From Syntrophaceticus schinkii (GTDB taxonomy: Bacteria > Bacillota > DSM-12270 > Thermacetogeniales > Thermacetogeniaceae): a stretch of DNA of 48,765 nt. The position numbers were made by a program, and so were the translations under genes. The notes under the pieces were generated by a model. It ran no database searches, was not told the origin of the DNA, and saw only the letters and a list, made by a program, of their open reading frames with translations. Shown here in pieces: positions 16,112 to 24,390 of the stretch (its first letter is position 1; every line of letters starts with the position of its first letter). The DNA is taken from positions 1 through 48,765 of the forward strand of contig NZ_CDRZ01000259.1 in NCBI RefSeq assembly GCF_000946815.1. The letters are read 5' to 3'.

Positions 16112-16759
16112 TTATAATTTGTCTGCCAGCTTCTTTAACTCATAAACAACCATTCCACTTGCCATTGCATAATCTTCGGTGGGAAGATAATTTGCTGCGG
16201 AGGCATCAAAAAGAACATTGCCTGATGGTGGAAACTCATCATCACCCAACCAAATGATATAGGTTATGGGAACCATTGGGAAGATAGTTATTTTAACACT
16301 TACATCCCCTTTATCACCTTTTTCTCCACCTAAAGAAAGAGCTGCCCTGATCAACTGATCAGGTTGTTCACCGAAGTGTTTGATCAAAGGCCGAACAGCT
16401 CTGTTGTAAAACGGATTAATGTAAATTTGGCCCGATGGGAGTTCTTTAAAAGAGATCCATTGATGTTTTAAGGGAACCCCCTCAGCGGAACTCAAATAGT
16501 GCAGAATCAAGATCTGTTTCTCCAACGGAACTTCTTTGCCCTGCTGGTAAACCTCGCCCGATGGAAAACGCACCCGGTACTCCTCGTTTAAGAAAGGAAC
16601 AATAAACTCAGACTCTTCATCCAAATATCTAACCCCTGCATGGAAGGCAATAGTTTGCGGATCATGTTCAGCTAATTCAGCAAACTCCTTCTGTGCAATA
16701 CCCAGGGTGACATCCATGTTCAAGTAAGTCTTATTCTTAAATTCTTTAAATTGTGCCAT
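16112..16759 (-). CDS. DUF3786 domain protein
   Basis: 215 residues, soluble. The C-terminal half (GDVSVKITIFPMVPITYIIW, GDDEFPPSGNVLFDASAANYL, TEDYAMASG) fits DUF3786, a domain of unknown function common in anaerobes and sometimes fused to the Fe-S domain of corrinoid proteins. The recurring pattern of acidic and proline residues suggests a ligand pocket but no catalytic motif is clear. Single gene; 98 bases separate its 3' end from the spoVM start. A role near corrinoid or one-carbon enzymes is only a guess from family distribution. Confidence 0.7.
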   Translation of the reverse strand: MAQFKEFKNKTYLNMDVTLGIAQKEFAELAEHDPQTIAFHAGVRYLDEESEFIVPFLNEEYRVRFPSGEVYQQGKEVPLEKQILILHYLSSAEGVPLKHQWISFKELPSGQIYINPFYNRAVRPLIKHFGEQPDQLIRAALSLGGEKGDKGDVSVKITIFPMVPITYIIWLGDDEFPPSGNVLFDASAANYLPTEDYAMASGMVVYELKKLADKL

Positions 16760-16823
16760 TCCCTATCCCCCTTTATTTCTTATTATACCAAAAAACCTGG
16801 TTATAGGGGATGGGATTAGGAGA

Positions 16824-16852
16824 TTGACAATTCTGTGTTCTCCAGATAGAAT
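16824..16852 (+). promoter_or_regulatory. Promoter of tRNA-Arg
   Basis: TTGACA (16824-16829), 17 bases, TAGAAT (16847-16852), ending 13 bases before the tRNA. Confidence 0.75.
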
Positions 16853-16865
16853 TAAATCAGTTGAT

Positions 16866-16940
16866 GCGCCCGTAGCTCAGGGGATAGAGCACTGGCCTCC
16901 GGAGCCAGGTGCGCAGGTTCGATTCCTGCCGGGCGCGCCA
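16866..16940 (+). tRNA. tRNA-Arg (CCG anticodon)
   Basis: Acceptor GCGCCCG/CGGGCGC, anticodon stem CTGGC/GCCAG with loop CTCCGGA giving anticodon CCG, T arm GGTTCGATTCC, encoded CCA. It decodes CGG. No terminator is apparent before the convergent gene. Confidence 0.95.
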
Positions 16941-16954
16941 TTTTATTTTCTGCA

Positions 16955-17860
16955 TTACGATAGCCCCGCGCTTTTGCTTTTCCGTTCAGGGTTCCAACCG
17001 AAAAGAGAGCAAAGAGCAAGCACTATGCGAACCAGCTTATTCTGCAGTTTTCTTTCCATGATGCTGTTTTGAAGTGTTATTTTTTCTACCTTTTTTTGAA
17101 GAGAGATGTTCGTGGTATTCAACATATCCAGTTCCAGTTCTAAATTCTCATTGACACGCCGAAGTTCCTGGTAGGCATTTTTTATTTCTGTCAACTCTCT
17201 GCCGATCCGTAATATTTCCTGGTGTTTCGCTTTGACCTCTTTACGCAAACTCTCCAATGCCCTATTATACTTTTTTTCCATATCGATCTTAGCCGGTTCG
17301 ATCTGATTTAAATCCCGGTTGAGTTTGCGAACATTATCCTCCAAAAGAGCGATGCTTTCCTGCATCTGGTTATTTGCACGCTGCAGATCCCTGTTCTCTT
17401 TATTCAGAATAATATTTTCCTGGGTGCGTGCCTTTAATTGACCTGTTAGGTTTTTGATATCTTCCTCAGCCATAGAATATTTATCCTGTATGTTAGCGAC
17501 TTCTCTTCCGTATTCCTCGATTTTCTCCAAATACTGCCTTCGCTCCCCTTCCAATTGGTGCAGGTTTGCTTCCATTGTCTTGATTATGATCTGGGACTCA
17601 TGCATTTTCTTGTCCTTTTCCTCAAGAACCCTGATGTATTCATCATTTTGCTTGCGCATTTTATTGATAATTTTATTTCTTTCCGCAAGTTCAGTCTCCA
17701 GATTATGAATCCTTTCATTCAGATTTCTGTTCCTCTTGAGTTCATCTTCATTTAGATTATCTTCACCCAGATCCCAATAGATCTCTTCTTCATCTTTCCC
17801 ACGCAAAAACCCATCATTCAAGGAATTTAGTAATTTACGTTCAGACTTTGTCTTGGCCAC
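16955..17860 (-). CDS. Long coiled-coil protein, unknown function
   Basis: 301 residues, not a recognised family. Residues about 40-275 are almost unbroken heptad coiled coil rich in Glu, Lys, Asn, Arg and Leu (for example IHNLETELAERNKIINKMRK). A short hydrophobic stretch near the C terminus (LVRIVLALCSLFGW) may touch the membrane. The basic N terminus (MAKTKSERKLLNSLNDGF) is followed by an acidic patch. GTG start with AAAGGAGG nine bases upstream. Its leader has a small hairpin TATCC-CGAA-GGATA at about 17934-17950. Structural or scaffold role likely; nothing in the context fixes it. Confidence 0.7.
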   Translation of the reverse strand: MAKTKSERKLLNSLNDGFLRGKDEEEIYWDLGEDNLNEDELKRNRNLNERIHNLETELAERNKIINKMRKQNDEYIRVLEEKDKKMHESQIIIKTMEANLHQLEGERRQYLEKIEEYGREVANIQDKYSMAEEDIKNLTGQLKARTQENIILNKENRDLQRANNQMQESIALLEDNVRKLNRDLNQIEPAKIDMEKKYNRALESLRKEVKAKHQEILRIGRELTEIKNAYQELRRVNENLELELDMLNTTNISLQKKVEKITLQNSIMERKLQNKLVRIVLALCSLFGWNPERKSKSAGLS

Positions 17861-17970
17861 TAACTGAAACCTCCTTTTTCCATATATTTGGAGTATACAT
17901 TCGCTAGCAGCCTGATGGTATCCTTCGGGATAACTGGGAATAAATGTCGTTTTAATTTTTATATGGGTTT

Positions 17971-18008
17971 AAATAAAAACAAAATTCAGAGATATTTAAT
18001 CTCTGAAT
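17971..18008 (-). terminator. Terminator after hisC and the zinc-ribbon gene
   Basis: TTCAGAGAT/ATCTCTGAA stem (17985-17993 with 17999-18007), followed on the minus strand by TTTTGTTTTTATTT. Confidence 0.7.
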
Positions 18009-18047
18009 AAAAAAAGGAACATATTGAGCATATTTTCGGCACCTTTA

Positions 18048-18215
18048 TCAAATGGGTTTCTTTGGCTTGTTATATTCTACTGCCTCGTACTGCACCCTTG
18101 ATAGGCACATTTCACAGAAATAGGTGGTCTTCGGATTTTTTTCAAGGCGCTCGAAGTCTTTGTGTACATCTGTTATTATTTCTTTTTTACCACAGAGAGC
18201 ACAGCGTACTTCCAA
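18048..18215 (-). CDS. YlaI/DUF2197-like zinc-ribbon protein (candidate separate gene)
   Basis: The last 55 codons of the hisC frame look like an independent small protein: two CxxC pairs (CALCGKK, CEMCLSR) about 30 residues apart, like Bacillus YlaI. AGGAGA lies six bases before a TTG at 18215. In the neighbouring frame hisC would stop at 18236, just upstream. As read, the sequence makes it a C-terminal extension of HisC; a single-base error at 18258-18260 would make it its own gene. Confidence 0.55.
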   Translation of the reverse strand: MEVRCALCGKKEIITDVHKDFERLEKNPKTTYFCEMCLSRVQYEAVEYNKPKKPI

Positions 18216-19352
18216 TGTTTTTCTCCTCTCAGAGGTCACTCCATTATCGCCAATTCTCCCATGTACCTTTTCCAGGCAGATAATAAAACGTTTATTTTGT
18301 TCCGGTGTCCCCACTGTTACCCTGATATAGTTAGGTCGATCAAAAATATCTCCTGTACGAACGATTACCCCTTCTTTCAGCAGAGCAGTGAAGACTTCCT
18401 TGGAATCCCTTTTGATATCTACGAAAATGAAATTAGTCTCTGAGGGGATATATCCCAGTCCGAGCCTTTCAAACTCGCCATACAGGTAGACCTTCCCATC
18501 AATAACCAATTCTTTGCTTTGACTAACGTGAGCCTGATCCTTTAGAGCAGCAACAGCCGCTTCCTGTGCCATCAGATTAACATTAAACGGCTCTCTTACA
18601 CGGTTAATAAGAGATATAAGATCGGGACTGGCTATTCCACATCCGATACGCAGACCGGCTAAACCATAGATTTTCGAAAAAGTTCGCAGAACAATTACTC
18701 TATTTTTGTCAACCAGTTCAACTGCACTGGAGCATTGTGGATCAGTTACATATTCATAATAAGCTTCATCAACAACAACTACGATATCAGAGGGAATCTT
18801 CTCAAAGAACTCCTGCATCTCTTGCCTGCTGATAATGGTTCCTGTAGGATTATTCGGGTTGCAAATAAAAATTAGTTTTGTATTACTCCCAACACGCTCC
18901 GCTATTTTCTTTAGATCATGCTTGAAGTTTTCCCCTACCGGTACAGAACAGGGTTTTGCCCCCATCAGCTTGCTGGCAAAAATATATTCGGAGAAAGTGG
19001 GCCAGGCATGTATTACTTCATCCCCAGGATTTAGAAAAGCCTCTCCGATCATTTTTATTATTTCATCTGCTCCATTTCCGAATATGAAATGGTCTTCAGA
19101 TAAACTATAGAAGGACGCCATTTCCCTCTTTAAATAATAACAATTACTGTCCGGGTAATTAAATACACGAGGAGCCGCCGCTTTCAAGGCCTCTATAACA
19201 GCAGGAGATGGCCCCAGTGGGTTTTCATTGGAAGCCATCTTGATAACCCCTGTAATTCCAAACTCCCGTTCAACCTCTTCAATGGGTTTACCAGGGACAT
19301 AAGGATCCAGTGTTAAGATAGCCGGACGCCCTAATTCCTCAATCTTTCGCAA
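18048..19352 (-). CDS. hisC: Histidinol-phosphate aminotransferase (with C-terminal zinc ribbon as read)
   Basis: 434 residues as read. Residues 1 to about 365 form a fold-type I PLP aminotransferase of the HisC family: SNENPLGPSP, NYPDSNCYYLK, FGNGADEII, ICNPNNPTGT, VDEAYYEYV and the PLP lysine in RTFSKIYGLAGLRIG. It converts imidazole-acetol phosphate to histidinol phosphate, and related forms act on aromatic amino acids. The extra 55 residues are a zinc ribbon. Removing one G from GGG at 18258-18260 gives a natural HisC end (GELAIME) followed by a stop, so the fusion is suspect. TTG start with AAGGGGGT upstream. No other his genes are near; it follows speE by 68 bases. Confidence 0.85.
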   Translation of the reverse strand: MRKIEELGRPAILTLDPYVPGKPIEEVEREFGITGVIKMASNENPLGPSPAVIEALKAAAPRVFNYPDSNCYYLKREMASFYSLSEDHFIFGNGADEIIKMIGEAFLNPGDEVIHAWPTFSEYIFASKLMGAKPCSVPVGENFKHDLKKIAERVGSNTKLIFICNPNNPTGTIISRQEMQEFFEKIPSDIVVVVDEAYYEYVTDPQCSSAVELVDKNRVIVLRTFSKIYGLAGLRIGCGIASPDLISLINRVREPFNVNLMAQEAAVAALKDQAHVSQSKELVIDGKVYLYGEFERLGLGYIPSETNFIFVDIKRDSKEVFTALLKEGVIVRTGDIFDRPNYIRVTVGTPEQNKRFIICLEKVHGRIGDNGVTSERRKTLEVRCALCGKKEIITDVHKDFERLEKNPKTTYFCEMCLSRVQYEAVEYNKPKKPI

Positions 19353-19420
19353 CTCATTACCCCCTTCTCAGATTACTTTACTTTTCGCCGGAACCGGCCT
19401 GATTTCCTGCCTGCCAGCTG

Positions 19421-20272
19421 TTATTCCTTCGGTTTTTTCGCGATTAATTCCTGCATAAAACGGGGTAATACAAAGCATGCCCTGTGCAGTTCACTTGTAT
19501 AAAAGCGAGTCTTTATGGAAGTGTCATGCCGATAATCCCGGATGGGGTCGTAGCGTTTGGATCCCAAAGTGAAACTCCAGTAACCGCTGATATAGCTGGG
19601 AACACAGGTTATATAAGCTTTTGTTAAGGGGAAGTAAGCATTTATTCGGTGCCAGAAATCCCGAAAATTATCACTGCCAAAACTAAAACAGGGGGAATCG
19701 GTATGCGCAACAAACAGCCCATCATCATTTAAACAACGGTAAACGCTCTGATAAAAATCACTGCTGTACAGTTGAACAGCAGGTCCCATAGGTTCGGGAT
19801 CTGTAGAATCGATAATGACAACATCATACTTGTTTTTTTGGCTTTTAACATATTTAACCCCATCTGTGATCAGGACATTCACTTTGGGGTTATCAAAGGA
19901 ACAGGCGAGCTCAGGAAGATATTTTCTACAAACAGCAATCACACGCTCATCGATATCGACCAGGTCTATTTGTTCCACACACTTATGTTTCAAGACCTCC
20001 CGTGCAGTTCCGCCGTCTCCCCCTCCTATAATTAACACTCTACGGGGATTAGCATGGGTAAATAACGGAACATGAGCGATCATTTCATGGTAATAAAACT
20101 CATCATTAATTGTTGTTTGTAATATGTCATCTAATACCAGGGCACGTCCGAATTCCTCAGTTTCGATGATAAAAAGCTTCTGGTAAGGAGTTTTTTCTGT
20201 GTAGATGATATCATTGATACCCCAGGTAACACTGTAAGCGGAACTATGTTTTTCAACCATATTAAAAGCCAA
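19421..20272 (-). CDS. speE: Spermidine synthase
   Basis: 283 residues. It transfers aminopropyl from decarboxylated S-adenosylmethionine to putrescine. Methyltransferase-like fold: LIIGGGDGGTAREVLKH (cofactor loop), VDIDERVI, and the substrate loop IDSTDPEPMGPAVQLYSSDFY with catalytic Asp. The N-terminal beta domain includes LFIIETEEFGRALVLDD. TTG start with AGGAGG eight bases before. It follows dnaI by 17 bases, so replication initiation and polyamine genes appear in one transcript; no speD was seen in the window. Confidence 0.93.
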   Translation of the reverse strand: MAFNMVEKHSSAYSVTWGINDIIYTEKTPYQKLFIIETEEFGRALVLDDILQTTINDEFYYHEMIAHVPLFTHANPRRVLIIGGGDGGTAREVLKHKCVEQIDLVDIDERVIAVCRKYLPELACSFDNPKVNVLITDGVKYVKSQKNKYDVVIIDSTDPEPMGPAVQLYSSDFYQSVYRCLNDDGLFVAHTDSPCFSFGSDNFRDFWHRINAYFPLTKAYITCVPSYISGYWSFTLGSKRYDPIRDYRHDTSIKTRFYTSELHRACFVLPRFMQELIAKKPKE

Positions 20273-20289
20273 TAAACCTACCTCCTCAA

Positions 20290-21082
20290 TTAATAATTCT
20301 TGTCTTCCACGGATTTTTGATATCTGATATCTTTATCCACTGTTAACCGGTAAACCCTGCACATTTGAACAATTCTAGATGTTGTTCGTTTTCCTAAAAA
20401 CTTTTCGATCTCAGAGAGGTCTAAATTTGTTGTAATAACCACAGGAAGATGATAGTTCATCCGGTAATTAAGCAGAGAATACAATTTGTTGCACGTCCAG
20501 GGTGTATAATTGTGGACACCTAAATCATCTAGAACCAGAACTTCCGCCTGGCGTGCCCCCTTAATTAAGGTTGCTTCATCCTCCTCAACAGTTCCTTTGC
20601 TATAAGTGGATCTAATCGCATCAAGAAAATCCGGCACAACAAGAAATAAAACCTGGATGCCCTCTTTCAATAAAAAGTTTGTAATCGAGCCTGCGATAAA
20701 CGTCTTACCGGCACCCACATCACCTGTGATCAATAGACCCGGCAGGTTAGGATTTATTAAATAATCATGTGAAAATCGGCGAGCATCTGCAAGAACCCGT
20801 GCCGCCCTTTCTCTGTCGTTCCCCCTGATAATAGTTGAGCTGAAATCCCTCGAAACTGTATGTTTTTATTTCCGGGGTGATGTTTGCGTACTCGTAACGA
20901 CGTTCTAAATTATTTTGCTTTACACAGTTACAGATGCGTGCTCTTTCACCATCAAGCATGATCACTCCCCGGTCCAGGCAAAGGGAACAGCGCGGTCTGT
21001 GGTTCTCTTCTGTTGGGGTTCTGGATTCCTTCCCCTGTATGGACTTTTTTAAATTGTTTAGAATATCTGTAACCTGTTTCAT
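20290..21082 (-). CDS. dnaI: Replicative helicase loader (DnaC/DnaI type), frameshifted
   Basis: About 263 residues after joining two frames. The N-terminal part (21082-20825) has a zinc-binding segment (CSLCLDRGVI, CNC). The C-terminal AAA+ part has Walker A GDVGAGKTF, Walker B VLVLDDLGVH, sensor ITTNLDLSEI and an arginine pair (GKRTTSRIV). The break is at a run of five G on the minus strand (20821-20825). With four G the reading runs YYQGNDRERAARVLADARRF into the ATPase. It loads DnaB helicase at origins and works with the DnaD protein encoded directly upstream. An essential gene is unlikely to be truly broken. Confidence 0.85.
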
Positions 21083-21100
21083 TTTCAACACTACCTGTTT

Positions 21101-21856
21101 TTATGTTAAATATATATCTTTAAACTTTTCATCCTGCTCCTTGGCTATTTTCTGATCCGGATCAGATTGTTCTTTACGCTTCTTTTTATCTTGGAATCTT
21201 TCTTCATATTGTATTACCTCTCGAGTAGTTCGAATATTCATTTTAGCCCAGGAGGCTAAAATTTTATCCATATAGTTTAGGTTTAAGATCCCACGCAAGA
21301 CCGCTCTTTTCAAGGCTTCCTTGATTAAGGTTTCCGCATACCCGTGCTCACAGTACCAATTCTTTATTTGATCGATTTCAATAGGGGTTAAGGCCCTCCC
21401 GAATTCTCTTTCAAATAAATTAATGATGTTTATCAAAGGTGATAAAAGCTGTTCTTTACCGGCTTTAAGCTGAACTGTTATTGCTGCTTCCTGCTGTTTT
21501 TGCTGTACAGCCCGCATCCGCTCTTCAGCCCAGAGATCTGCTACTTTTTCAAACAAGCCAGTGGTTTCTAAAGATTGATCAATATCAGTAAGCAGTCCCA
21601 GATCACGCATTTTTTCGATAGACACTTGAATTTGGCGTTCTTGAATATGTAGAAGCTGGGAAAAATCTGCGATCTCCAGTTCATACCGCCCGGTCTGTTG
21701 GAAATAAAAAATAGCCAACAATATCAATAAATCTGTCCCCTCTAAGCCTAATCTATCACTGTATTTAATTAATATATTGGGCATTACTGTAAATCCTTCC
21801 GCAAAAAAGTCTCTGCTAAAGAGCGCTGGAATATGAAATCTACCGCCGTTTACCAT
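21101..21856 (-). CDS. dnaD: DnaD-family replication initiation protein
   Basis: About 251 residues. N-terminal winged helix (FTVMPNILIKYSDRLGLEGTD, LEIADFSQLLHIQERQIQ) and C-terminal DnaD/DnaB2 domain (INLFEREFGRALTPIEIDQI, WYCEHGYAETLIKEALKRAV, LNYMDKILASW), then a basic tail. DnaD remodels origin DNA and recruits the helicase loader; dnaI follows directly. The frame is open to 21934, but AGAAGG lies nine bases before the ATG at 21856; the ATG at 21865 directly abuts that site and is less likely. Confidence 0.85.
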   Translation of the reverse strand: MVNGGRFHIPALFSRDFFAEGFTVMPNILIKYSDRLGLEGTDLLILLAIFYFQQTGRYELEIADFSQLLHIQERQIQVSIEKMRDLGLLTDIDQSLETTGLFEKVADLWAEERMRAVQQKQQEAAITVQLKAGKEQLLSPLINIINLFEREFGRALTPIEIDQIKNWYCEHGYAETLIKEALKRAVLRGILNLNYMDKILASWAKMNIRTTREVIQYEERFQDKKKRKEQSDPDQKIAKEQDEKFKDIYLT

Positions 21857-21865
21857 CCTAACCAT

Positions 21866-22127
21866 CCTTCTTATAAAAAAGTTAATTACTAATATATTAG
21901 TCAAGACACCTGTGAAAACCTGCTCCATTTGCACTAAAAAAGATTATTAATCAGGCGATCGGGAAGAATTAACAACAGACACCACCCCATATCAGGTGTC
22001 AATTATTAAAAACTTTGCAGTCAATGTACCCCCGATCCTAGTAATTATAATTTTAAAAGCATCGATCTGCAAGAAATAAAACATTGCTGGCAGTAAGCTA
22101 TCAGGAGGCTATAACTTTGATGGCTTT
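21866..22127. other. Intergenic region upstream of dnaD
   Basis: No gene. A stem-loop GACACC-accccatatca-GGTGTC lies at about 21979-22001, without a T run. The region is AT-rich and must hold the dnaD promoter, though I could not fix it. Confidence 0.4.
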
Positions 22128-22160
22128 ACAAAAATAAAAAGAGCAATTAATAATTGCTCT
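22128..22160 (-). terminator. Terminator of the aminotransferase gene
   Basis: GAGCAATTA/TAATTGCTC hairpin (22141-22149 with 22151-22159) followed on the minus strand by TTTTTATTTTT. Confidence 0.8.
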
Positions 22161-22188
22161 CTAAAAGTAAAACCCTTTCTTTCGTTTA

Positions 22189-23382
22189 TTATAATATTGC
22201 AGCATTGGATATTTGTCGACGCCGCAGAAAACGCTGCATCCTTTCTAAGGCCTCCTCGATCTTGCTCTGAGATGCAGCATAACAACACCTGATATGCCCT
22301 TCTCCACTGGGTCCAAAGGCGTTGCCTGGGACAACAGCTACCTTTTCTTCAAATAAGAGATTTTCGCAAAACTCTTCAGAGGTCATTCCTGTACCTGCAA
22401 TGCTGGGAAAAGCATAAAAGGCACCTCGCGGTTCAAAACAGGGCAGTCCTAATTCTCTTAAACCATTAACAATAATGCGCCTGCGTTTGTCATATTCGGA
22501 AACCATTTCATCAACAAAATCAAACCCATTTCTGAGTGCTGCTAAACCGGCAAACTGACTCATTGTCGGTGCGCATAACATGGTATACTGGTGAATTTTT
22601 AACATAGCCTTGATAATTTCATCTGGCCCCGCAGCAAACCCTAAACGCCAGCCAGTCATGGCAAAAGCTTTGGAAAAGCCGTTGAGCAGTATAGTTCTCT
22701 CTTTGATGCCAGGTAGAGAGACAAAGCTCGCGTGTTGTTTACCATAGGTAAGCTCCGCATAGACCTCATCTGAGATAACCAGCAGATCATAATTTTTAGC
22801 AACCTGTGCTATCTCCTCCAGATCAGATCTTTCCATGATCGCACCTGTCGGGTTATTTGGATATGAAAGAAGGAGTGCTTTGGTTCTTTCGTTAATCCGC
22901 GCTATCAGGTCTTTCTTTTTCAACCTGAATTCCTCTTCGGCCCTTGCGGGAACCAATACAGGAACACCGCCCGCTAAAGCGACATTGGGGGCGTATGAGA
23001 CATAACAGGGTTCCCCAATCAATACTTCATCTCCGGGGTTTATTATGGCACGCAGGGCAAGGTCTACCGCTTCACTTACCCCTACAGTAACTAAAATTTG
23101 CTCCGCGGTGTAATCCACTTTAAATCTTGTTTTCAGATAGCAGGAAATTTCTTCACGTAGTACAGGCAGCCCACAGTTAGAAGTGTATTTAGTCCGCCCG
23201 GCTACCAGGGCTTTCATACAGGCCTCACGGATAACTTCAGGTGTAATATAATCGGGTTCTCCCACCCCTAATGAGATCACCCCATCAGTTTTTTCGATCA
23301 GGTCAAAAAATTTACGGATTCCGGAATGCGGCATGGTCTGCACAACTTCGGCAACATGGTTATCAACATCTTTGTTTTTCAT
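22189..23382 (-). CDS. Class I/II aminotransferase (AlaT/AspC-like)
   Basis: 397 residues. A PLP enzyme of the aspartate-aminotransferase I gamma group: SLGVGEPDYITPEVI, YTSNCGLPVLREEI, LSYPNNPTGAIM, VISDEVYAELTY, and the PLP lysine in NGFSKAFAMTGWRLGF. The likely substrate is inferred from control: the T-box directly upstream carries a GCC (Ala) specifier and a U-type discriminator contact, suggesting an alanine aminotransferase linking pyruvate and glutamate. ATG 23382 has GGAAGG nine bases upstream; upstream in-frame ATGs overlap the T-box terminator. Single gene ending in a terminator. Confidence 0.88.
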   Translation of the reverse strand: MKNKDVDNHVAEVVQTMPHSGIRKFFDLIEKTDGVISLGVGEPDYITPEVIREACMKALVAGRTKYTSNCGLPVLREEISCYLKTRFKVDYTAEQILVTVGVSEAVDLALRAIINPGDEVLIGEPCYVSYAPNVALAGGVPVLVPARAEEEFRLKKKDLIARINERTKALLLSYPNNPTGAIMERSDLEEIAQVAKNYDLLVISDEVYAELTYGKQHASFVSLPGIKERTILLNGFSKAFAMTGWRLGFAAGPDEIIKAMLKIHQYTMLCAPTMSQFAGLAALRNGFDFVDEMVSEYDKRRRIIVNGLRELGLPCFEPRGAFYAFPSIAGTGMTSEEFCENLLFEEKVAVVPGNAFGPSGEGHIRCCYAASQSKIEEALERMQRFLRRRQISNAAIL

Positions 23383-23404
23383 TTTACTCATCCTTCCCAT
23401 CAAT

Positions 23405-23652
23405 ATAAAAATCCCGCCCCCAGATATCAAGGGACGGGATCATTTTCCGCGGTACCACCCTAGTTGGCCTCATATGTGCCCAACTTATGTTCTGATAACG
23501 GATTAACCGGCCACGCTTACTTAATAAATGCTTTCAGCAGGCACCTCCAGGGTGGCATTCAGTGTCCTGTTATACCGGTCTTTCACCCTCACCGGTTCGC
23601 TGCAAAAGCAGGGTACACCTACTCTTCCCCTTCAACGGCTTTTCATTAATAT
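23405..23652 (-). promoter_or_regulatory. T-box riboswitch, probably tRNA-Ala responsive
   Basis: The core AGGGTGGTACCGCGG (about 23447-23461) is followed by the terminator GATCCCGTCCC...GGGGCGGGATTTTT. Upstream is a long stem I ending GAATGCCACCCTGG. The codon next to ACC is GCC (Ala); one-base-shifted readings would be UGC (Cys) or AUG (Met). The antiterminator bulge reads TGGT, which pairs with a tRNA ending A-CCA; tRNA-Ala has A73 whereas tRNA-Cys has U73, supporting Ala. Uncharged tRNA would let transcription continue into the aminotransferase. Confidence 0.9.
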
Positions 23653-23657
23653 GTATT

Positions 23658-24272
23658 TTATTCTAGCACAGGGGAATGATTAATGTCAAGCCGCCTTTTA
23701 ATTTCTCTCGCTATTTCCCGTGAACAGGGCAGTTCACGGGAAGAGATGGAAATGAGATTAATTCCATTCTGACGGCAGACATACTCCTTGCGCACATAAT
23801 CTGTACACTGTGACACGGCAGAATTATCAATGGCTATCTTCAGAGAAGGTATATAATAGCTGAAAAAACAGCCATGATACCTGTAGTTCTTGATGATGTT
23901 GAATTGGGAAAATAAATAACTGATCGCCCTTTGGAGAGGATCTACAGGAGTAGAAACTGCCAAAGGCAGATCCTGTTTTTCACTACTTTGATACAAAGAC
24001 TTAAATAATTCATTAAAATCGTCAGAACTGTTGCCAATATTATGGTCAGGCATTCTTTGGACAATCAGTTCCTTGAGGGCGTCTTTTATATAGTCTTCTC
24101 GAGGGCCAATTAATTTTGCTAATAGTTCTGAGATCTCTTTTACTAAAACAGCTCCCTGTTCTTGATATTTCATTTTTTCCTTTCCATCAGATAATTCCAC
24201 TGATAAGATAACTTCTATCAACATATCGATTTTAGAAAGGATCTCTTTTCCCAGCAACTGCCCGTCCCGCAC
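23658..24272 (-). CDS. Hypothetical protein with possible nuclease-like C-terminal fold
   Basis: About 205 residues, not recognised. Residues 1-100 are helical and charged. The C-terminal 80 (CFFSYYIPSLKIAID, YVRKEYVCRQNGINLISIS, SREL) follow the beta-beta-alpha-beta pattern of Vsr/DUF559-like restriction-endonuclease folds, but the usual E-L-D-G catalytic string is replaced by AIDNS, so activity is doubtful. A GTG at 24272 has GGTGGGGG upstream and is preferred to GTG 24287. It lies between the hdrA terminator and the T-box and appears monocistronic. Confidence 0.6.
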   Translation of the reverse strand: MRDGQLLGKEILSKIDMLIEVILSVELSDGKEKMKYQEQGAVLVKEISELLAKLIGPREDYIKDALKELIVQRMPDHNIGNSSDDFNELFKSLYQSSEKQDLPLAVSTPVDPLQRAISYLFSQFNIIKNYRYHGCFFSYYIPSLKIAIDNSAVSQCTDYVRKEYVCRQNGINLISISSRELPCSREIAREIKRRLDINHSPVLE

Positions 24273-24342
24273 TTGTATAACCCCCACCTATGATAGTGTA
24301 TTCTCTTTAGATCATTATTCCTTAGCAGTTGCTGATATTCCT

Positions 24343-24377
24343 AAAAAAATACCTCCGGGGTATCCCGGAGGTATTTT
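24343..24377 (-). terminator. Terminator closing the Wood-Ljungdahl operon
   Basis: AAATACCTCCGGG/CCCGGAGGTATTT stem with T-rich tail on the minus strand, 14 bases after the last gene (hdrA). Confidence 0.88.
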
Positions 24378-24390
24378 AATTATTCTCATA

